DNA of 29,035 nucleotides from positions 1 through 29,035 of the forward strand of contig CAZJRQ010000029.1 of assembly GCA_964548535.1 (NCBI GenBank). The letters are read 5' to 3'. This document shows, one piece after another, positions 22,386 to 29,035 of the stretch. The notes under the pieces are model-generated. The model was given only the letters and a program-made list of their open reading frames with translations, was not told the DNA's origin and did no database searches. Within the stretch, counting starts at the first letter, position 1, and the number at the start of each line of letters is the position of its first letter. Source of the DNA: CAZJRQ01 sp964548535. Its GTDB lineage: Bacteria; Bacillota; Clostridia; Oscillospirales; Ruminococcaceae. The position numbers and the translations under genes were made by a program.

Positions 22386-23153
22386 ATGGTAACGGTTGGA
22401 GATATTTACGACGAACTTAATGAAATCGCACCCTTTTCAATTCAAGAGAGCTACGATAATAGCGGACTTGTAATTGGCAATCGAAAGTATGGAGTTGAAA
22501 AAGCGCTGATTGCTTTGGACGTCACAACAGATGTGGCTAATGAGGCTGTTGACAATGGTTGTGACCTTATAATTACTCATCATCCTGTGATTTTCAAGGC
22601 GATAAAACAGCTTGATTTAAACAGCGTTGTTGGAATTTTGGCGGCTGACGGAGTGTCGGTAATTTCTGCCCATACGAATTTTGATTCTGCAAAGGGCGGA
22701 ATGAATGACCTGCTTTGCGAAACTTTGGGCTTTGAGCCAATGATTCCGCTTGCTGTAGAAAACGGTGTTCCGATTGGATATATTTGCGAAATGCCAACAG
22801 CCTTAACAGCGAAACAGCTGGCAGGGTATATTAAAAATAAGCTTAATTGCGGAGTAATTCGCTATAATAATATGGATGCGCAAATTCGCAAAGTAGCGGT
22901 GTGCGGCGGAAGCGGCGGAAGTTTTTTGCCGTGTGCAATTTCGCATGGTGCAGACGCTTTTATAACAGGCGATGTCAAGCATGATGTCTTTATTGACGCA
23001 TATAATAATAGTATCTCGCTTTTCGATGCTGGACATTTTAATACGGAAAACATTTTTTGCGAGCATATAAAAAATGTGCTTTCTGAGAAGTTTTCTGATG
23101 TAGAATTTGTGGTAGCTGAAAGCAATAGAGATATTTTATCATACGAATATTAA
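22386..23153 (+). CDS. Nif3-like dinuclear metal-centre protein (YqfO/YbgI family)
   Basis: A conserved hydrolase-like protein of unsettled role, often auto-named GTP cyclohydrolase 1 type 2. The 255-residue length is that of the short E. coli YbgI type without the middle domain of B. subtilis YqfO. The metal-binding motifs are present: TH65H66PVIF, SAH96TNFD100 and, near the C-terminus, DAGHFNTEN (His and Glu). ATG 22386 has GAAAGGAAA upstream and lies 19 bases after trmK, so it belongs to the same operon. Confidence 0.93.
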   Translation: MVTVGDIYDELNEIAPFSIQESYDNSGLVIGNRKYGVEKALIALDVTTDVANEAVDNGCDLIITHHPVIFKAIKQLDLNSVVGILAADGVSVISAHTNFDSAKGGMNDLLCETLGFEPMIPLAVENGVPIGYICEMPTALTAKQLAGYIKNKLNCGVIRYNNMDAQIRKVAVCGGSGGSFLPCAISHGADAFITGDVKHDVFIDAYNNSISLFDAGHFNTENIFCEHIKNVLSEKFSDVEFVVAESNRDILSYEY

Positions 23154-23171
23154 AATTTAAGGAGATTTATT

Positions 23172-24926
23172 ATGGCTCTGGATGGAGTTTTTTTAAGACA
23201 GGTTAAAAATGAATTGTCCGTATTAATCGGCGGTCGAGTAGAAAAAATCTATCAGCCGTCAAAGGAGGAACTGCTTTTTGGTGTCCGTACAAGGGAAAAA
23301 GCGTACAAGCTTCTTTTCAATACGGTTGCGGGAACAGCAAGAGTTCATATAACCAATGAGGATATCGAAAATCCAAAAGTTCCGCCAATGTTTTGTATGT
23401 TTATGCGAAAACATCTTACGTCGGCAAGACTGCTAGATATAAGGCAGGACGGATTTGAGAGAATTTTATATTTTGATTTTGATTCGACAAATGAAATGGG
23501 CGACCGCTGTGCATTAACTCTAGCAGTCGAGATTATGGGCAGACATTCAAATCTAATTTTGATAAATTCAGAGGGCAAGATAATTGATAGTATAAAGCGT
23601 GTCGGACAGGATATGTCATCGGTGCGATTAGTTTTGCCGGGACTTACTTATTCACTTCCGCCAAAGGAAGAAAGACTGTCGCTGATTGATGACGAACCAG
23701 CAAAAATCTGTGATGAGGTTAGAAAATATCCTGCGCTGTTGCTGTCAAAAGCGCTGATGAAATCGTTAGAGGGTGTTTCGCCGATATTTGCCCGAGAGGT
23801 TGAATTCTATACAGGTAAAGGACAAGAGATTTTGGTCGAAAGCATGACCCAAGATGATTTTGACCGACTTGCTTTTTATATCAAAAAGATTGCTAATGAG
23901 ATTAAATCAGGTGAAAATAAATATACAGTAGTCAAAACAAAGGACGGACTTTTAAAGGATTTCTGCTTTGATTCAATCGACCAGTACGGCGGACTAATGG
24001 TGACAAAGCAGTTTGATTCGGCGTGTAAATTGCTTGATTATTTTTATAGCGAGCGTGATAGAACGTCAAGAACAAAGCAAAAAGCGAACGACCTGTTTAG
24101 GCTTCTAGTGAGCACGTCGGATAGAATCACAAGACGTCTGGCAAATCAGCGTGAGGAACTAAAAGAGTGTGCAGAGCGTGATAAGCTAAAAACGTATGGC
24201 GACTTGATTATGACGAATCTTTATAAGATTGAAAAGGGACAAGGGTATGTTGAGGTTGAGGATTATTATCAGCCCGATTCGCCAACTGTGAAAATTTTGC
24301 TTAACAAGCGATTAAATCCGTCACAAAATGCCCAAAAGTATTATAAGGAATATCGCAAGGCTGACACTGCCGAGAAAAAGCTGTTGGAGCTTGTAAAGGC
24401 TGGTGACGAGGAGCTTTTGTATATAGATTCAGTTTTTGATTCGCTGACAAGAGCATCAACAGACGGTGATATAGCAGAACTTCGTGCAGAGCTTGCCGAG
24501 CAAGGCTATGCTAAGTCGCAAAAAACCAAAGGCAAACCGCCAAAGGGACTGCCTCCGATAAAATTTATTTCGTCAGACGGGTATGAAATTCGTGTTGGAA
24601 GAAATAATAAGCAAAACGACAAGCTAACCTGTAAGGATTCTGATAAGCAGGATATCTGGCTGCATACTCAAATAATTACTGGGTCGCATACAGTAATAAG
24701 CTGTCGCGGAGAAGTACCGCCAGATAGGACAATTGAGGAGGCTGCGATTATTGCGGCATATCATTCAAAGGGAAAAAATTCGTCAAAAGTGCCAGTTGAT
24801 TATACTTTGATTAAGCATGTGAAAAAGCCGAATGGCTTAAAGCCTGGCATGGTTATTTTTACAAATAATCAAACGATTTATGTTGAACCTGATGAAGATT
24901 TGGTGGCACAGCTAAAGGCGAAATAA
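23172..24926 (+). CDS. rqcH: RqcH (NFACT family) ribosome quality control factor
   Basis: Binds stalled 50S subunits with tRNA-Ala and adds C-terminal alanine tails that mark broken products for proteolysis; older names are FbpA or fibronectin-binding protein. The 584-residue product has an N-terminal NFACT-N domain (from MALDGVFLRQ), a middle coiled-coil region (about residues 280-430) and a C-terminal NFACT-R domain starting near KFISSDGYEIRVGRNN. That domain includes DIWLHTQIITGSH and the final NQTIYVEPDE. At the site of the Asp-Arg pair important for tRNA binding in the family, this protein has E96-R97. AAGGAG precedes ATG 23172. Confidence 0.95.
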   Translation: MALDGVFLRQVKNELSVLIGGRVEKIYQPSKEELLFGVRTREKAYKLLFNTVAGTARVHITNEDIENPKVPPMFCMFMRKHLTSARLLDIRQDGFERILYFDFDSTNEMGDRCALTLAVEIMGRHSNLILINSEGKIIDSIKRVGQDMSSVRLVLPGLTYSLPPKEERLSLIDDEPAKICDEVRKYPALLLSKALMKSLEGVSPIFAREVEFYTGKGQEILVESMTQDDFDRLAFYIKKIANEIKSGENKYTVVKTKDGLLKDFCFDSIDQYGGLMVTKQFDSACKLLDYFYSERDRTSRTKQKANDLFRLLVSTSDRITRRLANQREELKECAERDKLKTYGDLIMTNLYKIEKGQGYVEVEDYYQPDSPTVKILLNKRLNPSQNAQKYYKEYRKADTAEKKLLELVKAGDEELLYIDSVFDSLTRASTDGDIAELRAELAEQGYAKSQKTKGKPPKGLPPIKFISSDGYEIRVGRNNKQNDKLTCKDSDKQDIWLHTQIITGSHTVISCRGEVPPDRTIEEAAIIAAYHSKGKNSSKVPVDYTLIKHVKKPNGLKPGMVIFTNNQTIYVEPDEDLVAQLKAK

Positions 24927-24962
24927 AAGCTTTACGAGCATTTTTAAAGGCGGTGATAGCAG

Positions 24963-25469
24963 TTGAAAAAACTAGGTGCTGAGTTTTTTGATAGAGATGC
25001 ACTTGTAGTGGCAAGAGAGCTTGTCGGCAAAATAATCGTGTCTAGGCTTGGCGACGAAGAGGTTCGGATTAGAATTACCGAAACGGAGGCGTACATGGGC
25101 GAGGAGGACACAGCTTGTCATGCGCATAAAGGTCGAACAAAGCGTACCGAAGTTCTTTATGGAAAAAGCGGAGTGATATACATATATTTGTGTTATGGAA
25201 TCCACTGGCTTATGAATGTGATTACAGGCGACGAGGGAACACCTCAGGGAGTGCTGATGCGAGCAGGCGAGGGATATAACGGTCCTGCAAAGCTGACTAA
25301 AAGGCTGTCGGTCACAGGAGATATCAATCTTCAGTCATTTGTAGATAATGAAAATATCTGGATTGAAGATGATGAGATTGAGCATAATTTTCATACTGAT
25401 AAGCGTGTTGGAATAAATTTTGCAACACAGGAATATATAGATAAACAATGGAGATTTATTTTAAACTGA
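24963..25469 (+). CDS. mpg: DNA-3-methyladenine glycosylase (AAG/MPG family)
   Basis: Base excision repair enzyme that removes alkylated purines. Starts at TTG 24963 behind AAAGGCGGTG. The 168-residue product is shorter than most (about 190-210) but both ends of the domain are present. The catalytic block TE42AY, then H53 in CHAHKGRTKRTEVLYG, YIYLCYGIHWLMNVITG, GPAKLTKRL and the final KRVGINFA match human AAG Glu125, His136 and the substrate-binding Tyr/Asn positions in order. It is 36 bases after rqcH and probably co-transcribed. Confidence 0.93.
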   Translation: MKKLGAEFFDRDALVVARELVGKIIVSRLGDEEVRIRITETEAYMGEEDTACHAHKGRTKRTEVLYGKSGVIYIYLCYGIHWLMNVITGDEGTPQGVLMRAGEGYNGPAKLTKRLSVTGDINLQSFVDNENIWIEDDEIEHNFHTDKRVGINFATQEYIDKQWRFILN

Positions 25470-25497
25470 ACTTGTGAAAAAATTAACAAAAAACATA

Positions 25498-25525
25498 TTG
25501 ACAATTTTTAGTTTTGTGATATACT
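25498..25525 (+). promoter_or_regulatory. Promoter of the flavodiiron gene
   Basis: TTGACA (25498-25503), a 16-base spacer and TATACT (25520-25525) preceded by TGA, an extended -10. The expected start is near 25532. Confidence 0.8.
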
Positions 25526-25572
25526 TAAATTATACGGAATAAGTACACAATGAAGAATGTGAGGAATTAAAA

Positions 25573-26748
25573 ATGCTAGAACTTAAAAAGAATTTATATT
25601 ATGTCGGAACTCAAAACCCAGCTTTACGTATTTTTGATATTATAATGAACACCGAATTCGGAACAACTTATAATGCGTATATAATTAAGGGCGAAAAAAC
25701 AGCTTTGATTGAAACAAGCCACCCAAAGTTTTATGACGTGTTTAAGGCGAGCATTGAGGAAGTATGCCCAATTTCTGAAATTGATTATGTAATTTTCAAT
25801 CATACAGAGCCTGACCACAGCGGTGTTTTTGAAAAACTTCTTGAAGAAAATCCAAATCTAAAGGCTTTCGGAACAACTGCTGCAATTAGATTTGTTAAGG
25901 CTATTTCAAATAAAGAGTTTGATTCTCAGGTTGTAAAGCCAGGTGAAAAGCTTGATTTGGGTGAGGGTGTTGAGCTTGAGTTTATTCCAGCACCAAATCT
26001 GCATTGGGCTGACAGTATGTTCACATATTGCGAGGCTCTAAAAACTGTGTTTACTTGCGATTTCTTGGGCTGTCATTATTGTGAGCCAACAATTACAGAT
26101 GATTTTATTTCAGAACCAGACGGTTACTGGAGAGCATTTGAGTATTATTATACAGCAATTATGGGACCATTCAAGAAGTTTACATTGGACGGTCTAGCAA
26201 AGCTTGAAAAGCTTGATTTTGATATGATAGCACCAAGCCATGGTCCAGTTTTAAAGCATAGTATCGCTCAAGCTATGGCAAAATACAAAGAGTGGGCACA
26301 GCCAACTTTAAAGGAAAATACAGCTGCTATTTTCTATATTTCAGCGTATGGCTATACCGACGCAATGGCAAAAGCGCTTGCAGAGGGACTAAAGGACGCA
26401 GGCGTTGAGGCAAGTGTTTATGATATTATCAAAACTGACCCAGCTGAAATTGCTGAGAAGATTGAAACATCGGCAATGTATATGTTCGGTTCTCCAACAA
26501 TTAATAGAGATGCAGTAAAGCCGATTTGGGATGTTCTTTCAATGATTGACCCAATTTCAAACAAGGGCAAAAAGGCATTGCTTTTCGGTTCATATGGCTG
26601 GAGCGGAGAGGCTTGCAAGAATATGCAGGCAAGAGTTGAGGGAATTGGACTAAAAGTTCCATGCGAAAATCAGCGAATTAATTTCAAGCCAACGCAGGAC
26701 GATGTAGCTAAACTTAAAGAGGTAGCAAAGCAATTCGCTGAGGCATAA
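25573..26748 (+). CDS. fprA: Flavodiiron protein (A-type; O2/NO reductase)
   Basis: Cytoplasmic enzyme that reduces O2 to water and/or NO to N2O, protecting anaerobes. The 391-residue product has a metallo-beta-lactamase-like diiron domain (about 1-245) with ligands H77-x-E79-x-D81-H82, H144, D163 and H223 at family spacing. A flavodoxin domain follows from AIFYISAYGYTDAMA (the FMN phosphate loop) to the end. No extra rubredoxin or flavin reductase domain is fused, so it needs an outside electron donor, not in the window. It forms a single-gene unit with its own promoter and terminator. O2 versus NO preference cannot be read from the sequence. Confidence 0.97.
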   Translation: MLELKKNLYYVGTQNPALRIFDIIMNTEFGTTYNAYIIKGEKTALIETSHPKFYDVFKASIEEVCPISEIDYVIFNHTEPDHSGVFEKLLEENPNLKAFGTTAAIRFVKAISNKEFDSQVVKPGEKLDLGEGVELEFIPAPNLHWADSMFTYCEALKTVFTCDFLGCHYCEPTITDDFISEPDGYWRAFEYYYTAIMGPFKKFTLDGLAKLEKLDFDMIAPSHGPVLKHSIAQAMAKYKEWAQPTLKENTAAIFYISAYGYTDAMAKALAEGLKDAGVEASVYDIIKTDPAEIAEKIETSAMYMFGSPTINRDAVKPIWDVLSMIDPISNKGKKALLFGSYGWSGEACKNMQARVEGIGLKVPCENQRINFKPTQDDVAKLKEVAKQFAEA

Positions 26749-26802
26749 TTTTATGCTGGCAGAGTTGGTTTATGCGATTTGTAAGTTAATAAAATAAAAT
26801 TT

Positions 26803-26842
26803 AAACGTCCTTAGGTTCACAATGAGCCTAAGGACGTTTTTT
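26803..26842 (+). terminator. Strong terminator after the flavodiiron gene
   Basis: A 17-bp stem (26803-26819 with 26823-26839, including one T-G pair) closed by CAA and followed by T residues to 26842. The A run before the stem suggests it could also work on the opposite strand. Confidence 0.93.
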
Positions 26843-27290
26843 GTTTGCATATAATTTTCATAATCAGGATTTCGCAGGAGTTTTTTCGAGTGGAATTTGT
26901 ACATGAATTTTTATGCTGTTTAATAAATCTTTACTGGATTTTCAGAAAAAATCAGCATTTTGTAAAAAAAATAGTTTTGTATTTTTATGGTAAATTATAT
27001 AGCTTTTATGCACAAACAAACGTTCCTGCGGTTGTGCATAAATACAGTTTATATTTTAAATATAACATATTTGATTTATAGTTGCACGTTTCGGTGCAAC
27101 AAAACAGCGATTTTGCCCTATTAGTGAGAAGAGAAAATTTTCATTAGCATAGTTTTAGAGTTTTTGATATAGTTTATTGAAATAGATTTTTCATTGGGTT
27201 GTAAAAAATAAAACTGCTGTATGCAAATTAAATTCTCATATGCAAATTAAGTTTTGCAAGCTTATAGCTTAATTTTTCAAACAAAAACAG
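26843..27290 (+). other. Gene-free AT-rich spacer
   Basis: About 450 bases with no ORF having a ribosome site. It holds a 7-bp hairpin GTTGCAC/GTGCAAC (27081-27100) without a T tract, and a 12-bp direct repeat TATGCAAATTAA at 27220-27231 and 27239-27250 (19-base period, near two helical turns) just upstream of the alaA promoter. Nothing else is recognised. Confidence 0.6.
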
Positions 27291-27319
27291 TTGACAATTT
27301 TTTATCATAATGATAAAAT
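27291..27319 (+). promoter_or_regulatory. Promoter of alaA
   Basis: TTGACA (27291-27296), a 17-base spacer and TAAAAT (27314-27319) preceded by TGA. A TATAAT at 27319-27324 is an alternative but with a 22-base spacer. The site is overlapped by a perfect palindrome. Confidence 0.75.
27300..27318 (+). promoter_or_regulatory. 19-bp palindromic operator of Fur/PerR type
   Basis: TTTTATCATAATGATAAAA is a perfect 9-1-9 inverted repeat. Its core TTATCATAATGATAA has the 7-1-7 form of Fur-superfamily boxes and differs from the PerR consensus TTATAATNATTATAA at one position per arm. It covers the spacer and the -10 hexamer of the alaA promoter, so bound protein should repress. Confidence 0.55.
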
Positions 27320-27356
27320 ATAATGTGAACCTAATTTTTTAAAGGAGATTTTTGTA

Positions 27357-28574
27357 TTGAAAAACTATTTAAAATCATCAAAGCTTGATAATGTGTGCTA
27401 TGATATCAGAGGACCAGTTATGGACGAGGCTAATAGAATGAGCGAGCTGGGCGAAAGAATATTAAAGCTTAATATTGGAAATCCAGCACCGTTTGAATTT
27501 CATGCTCCTGACGAGATAATCAGCGAGATGATTAGCAATCTTCAAAATGCTGAAGGTTATTCAGATTCTCGCGGTATTGATGAGGCTAGGGTGGCAATTC
27601 AAAAGTATTGTGATTATAAAAATATAAAAAATGTTGCACTTAGTGATATTTATACAGGTAACGGTGTATCGGAGCTTATAGTTATGGTTATGCAGGGGCT
27701 TTTGAACAATGGTGATGAAGTGCTTGTTCCGGCACCTGACTACCCGCTTTGGACGGCATCGGTCACTTTGGCTGGCGGTAATGCGGTTCATTATATTTGT
27801 GATGAATCGGCTGATTGGTATCCTGATATTGAGGATATGAGAAAGAAAATTACTGATAAAACAAAGGCGATTGTTATAATTAATCCTAACAATCCAACTG
27901 GTTCGGTTTATCCCAAAGAGGTACTTGAGCAGATTGCACAGCTTGCTCGTGAGCATGGTTTGATTTTGTTTTCTGATGAAATATATGACAGGTTGCTAAT
28001 GGACGGTGTTGAGCATACATCAATTGCGTCGCTTGCACCAGACGTTTTTACTATAACGTTTAACGGACTTTCAAAATCTCACATGGTAGCAGGTTTTCGC
28101 TGTGGCTGGATGGTACTTAGCGGTGACAAGAGCCGAGTGGAGAATTACATTGAGGGGCTTAACATGCTTTCGTCAATGCGACTTTGTTCAAATGTACCGT
28201 CGCAGTTTATTGTTAAGGCGGCGCTTAAAGATTTTGACAAGCCAAATTCTTTGCTATTACCAAACGGCAGAATCTACGAGCAGAGAGAGTATATTTACAA
28301 CGCGTTAAATTCAATTGACGGACTTTCAGCAGTTAAGCCAAAGGCAGCATTTTACATATTTCCAAAGATTGATTCGGCTAAATTTAACATTGTTGATGAT
28401 GAAAAGTTCGTACTTGATTTTCTCCGTGAAAAGAAAATTTTGCTAGTACACGGTGGAGGTTTCCACTGGGAAGAGCCTAATCATTTTAGAATTGTATATC
28501 TTCCAAAACTAGAAGATTTAAAAACAGCCGCAGAGGGCATGGCAGATTTTCTAAGCACGTATCGTCAGTCCTAG
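27357..28574 (+). CDS. alaA: Alanine-forming aminotransferase (AlaA type)
   Basis: PLP enzyme of the class I aminotransferases that makes alanine from pyruvate and glutamate. Starts at TTG 27357, nine bases after AAAGGAG (27341-27347). The 405-residue length equals that of E. coli AlaA, and long blocks match it: SSKLDNVCYDIRGPV, LKLNIGNPAPF, NGVSELIV, PAPDYPLWTA, VIINPNNPTG, SDEIYD, and FNGLSK with the PLP lysine followed by AGFR. AlaA-type proteins are better known in proteobacteria but occur in clostridia. The TAG stop lies at the very edge of the 69-bp repeat block; the protein is still full length. Confidence 0.93.
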   Translation: MKNYLKSSKLDNVCYDIRGPVMDEANRMSELGERILKLNIGNPAPFEFHAPDEIISEMISNLQNAEGYSDSRGIDEARVAIQKYCDYKNIKNVALSDIYTGNGVSELIVMVMQGLLNNGDEVLVPAPDYPLWTASVTLAGGNAVHYICDESADWYPDIEDMRKKITDKTKAIVIINPNNPTGSVYPKEVLEQIAQLAREHGLILFSDEIYDRLLMDGVEHTSIASLAPDVFTITFNGLSKSHMVAGFRCGWMVLSGDKSRVENYIEGLNMLSSMRLCSNVPSQFIVKAALKDFDKPNSLLLPNGRIYEQREYIYNALNSIDGLSAVKPKAAFYIFPKIDSAKFNIVDDEKFVLDFLREKKILLVHGGGFHWEEPNHFRIVYLPKLEDLKTAAEGMADFLSTYRQS

Positions 28575-28780
28575 GTCCTAGCGCGGACGGCGCGATGCCC
28601 TCGCGTAAAGTATATTGGCTATGGTGACGTTATGTTGCTCGGGGTCCTAGCGCGGACAGCGCAAAGCCCTCGCGAAAAGTTTACTGGCTATGGTGACGTT
28701 ATGTTGCTCGGGGTCCTAGCGCGGACGGCGCGATGCCCTCGCAGAAAGTTTATTGGCTATGGTGGTGTTGTGCTACTCGG
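28574..28780 (+). repeat. Three tandem 69-bp repeats directly after alaA
   Basis: Units start at 28574, 28643 and 28712, each beginning GGTCCTAGCGCGGAC and ending near GTTGCTCGG (unit 3: GCTACTCGG). They differ at a few positions, for example GATGCC or AAAGCC near base 21. They are much richer in G+C than the surrounding DNA. The length is a multiple of three, so a frame stays open (23-residue unit), but no ribosome site supports coding. The first unit overlaps the last base of the alaA stop codon. Confidence 0.92.
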
Positions 28781-28934
28781 GGTGGAGTTTGTGCTAATCT
28801 GTAAATTTATTTTTTATATAGAAAATATATAAACTCCCAATAATCACGCAGTCGTGACGCCGATTATGCAATAAGCACCAATCACGAGCGAGGCACGAGC
28901 GATAATGCGACTGGGGTCCAGGGGTACGCCCCTG
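28781..28934 (+). other. Spacer between repeat copies with hairpins
   Basis: No gene. It contains TAATC/GATTA (28841-28845 with 28862-28866) around TCACG/CGTGA (28844-28848 with 28853-28857) and a short direct repeat CACGAGCG (28883-28890 and 28894-28901). From 28914 to 28939 there is a 12-bp hairpin (with two G-T pairs) closed by TACG. Confidence 0.55.
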
Positions 28935-29003
28935 GGTCCTAGCGCGGACGGCGCAAAGCCCTCGCAGAAAGTTTATTGGTTATGGTGACGTTATGTTGCT
29001 CAG
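28935..29003 (+). repeat. Fourth, separate copy of the 69-bp repeat
   Basis: Same 69-base unit as at 28574-28780, starting GGTCCTAGCGCGGAC and ending GTTGCTCAG. Separated from the third copy by 154 bases. The last 32 bases of the window carry nothing I recognise. Confidence 0.9.
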
Positions 29004-29035
29004 GTTGGGGGTTATAACAATTAATCAGCCACCAC

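Noticed and set aside
26845..27081. 78-residue ORF after the flavodiiron terminator
   Set aside because: No ribosome site, Phe/Ile/Tyr/Lys-rich composition as expected from random AT-rich DNA, and it begins directly at a terminator.
27081..27100. Terminator at GTTGCAC/GTGCAAC
   Set aside because: A clean 7-bp hairpin, but neither strand has a T tract after it and no gene precedes it closely.
28632..28832. 66-residue ORF with 23-residue repeats over the 69-bp array
   Set aside because: The open frame follows from the repeat length being a multiple of three; there is no ribosome site and the composition is unlike the genes here.
28574..29003. CRISPR array
   Set aside because: The units are contiguous 69-base repeats without unique spacers of regular size, and no cas genes are near.

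Overview
All convincing genes in this window lie on the + strand. The sequence is AT-rich, with good Shine-Dalgarno sites, TTGACA/TATAAT-type promoters at 17-base spacing and several TTG/GTG starts. Together with a Firmicutes-type division and cell-wall (dcw) cluster, a SigH-like sigma factor, DivIVA, RqcH, TrmK/Nif3 and an oxygen-scavenging flavodiiron protein, this points to a low-GC anaerobic clostridium, most likely of the Ruminococcaceae/Oscillospiraceae type. The species cannot be fixed from the sequence alone. The DNPR motif of MurE predicts a meso-diaminopimelate peptidoglycan.

Layout. 1-561 is the 3' end of a secreted surface protein with Thr-rich repeats and a sortase-like NPSTG tail, closed by a terminator. 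662-1841 is a two-gene unit: a conserved-looking unknown protein and a family I inorganic pyrophosphatase. A gene-free 610-base leader region (1891-2504) follows, with two promoters, a possible structured RNA between them, and MraZ-type operator repeats. 2505-18108 is the dcw cluster: mraZ, rsmH, ftsL, a class B PBP with two PASTA domains, murE, murF, a divergent mraY, ftsW, murG, an unknown single-pass membrane protein, murA, ftsQ/divIB, ftsZ. murD, murC, murB and ftsA are absent. The cluster has extra internal promoters before murG and ftsZ and ends in a strong hairpin.

18221-20056 holds a divIVA-like gene behind two tandem promoters, overlapped by a lone class I fumarase beta subunit, then a terminator. 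20149-21235 carries a SigH-family sigma factor, a degenerate or unusual tRNA-like element, and a small double zinc-ribbon protein, then a terminator. 21258-21550 is a one-gene unit for a DUF1858-type CxxC protein. 21689-25469 is a likely housekeeping operon (trmK, Nif3-family protein, rqcH, 3-methyladenine glycosylase). 25498-26842 is a single-gene flavodiiron protein unit with its own promoter and terminator. 27291-28574 is alaA behind a promoter overlapped by a 19-bp perfect palindrome of Fur/PerR type. From the alaA stop codon to the window end lies a gene-free, GC-richer block with 69-bp repeats.

How the genes work together. The core supplies the septal peptidoglycan pathway: lipid precursor synthesis (MurA, MurE, MurF, MraY, MurG), polymerisation and cross-linking (FtsW plus PBP), and the divisome scaffold (FtsL, FtsQ, FtsZ, nearby DivIVA). 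The items most worth a second look are the tRNA-like element at 20822-20890, the divergent MraY, the unknown membrane protein between murG and murA, the candidate structured RNA before mraZ, the palindrome at the alaA promoter, and the 69-bp repeats after alaA. All structures and sites were found by reading the sequence and have not been tested computationally.
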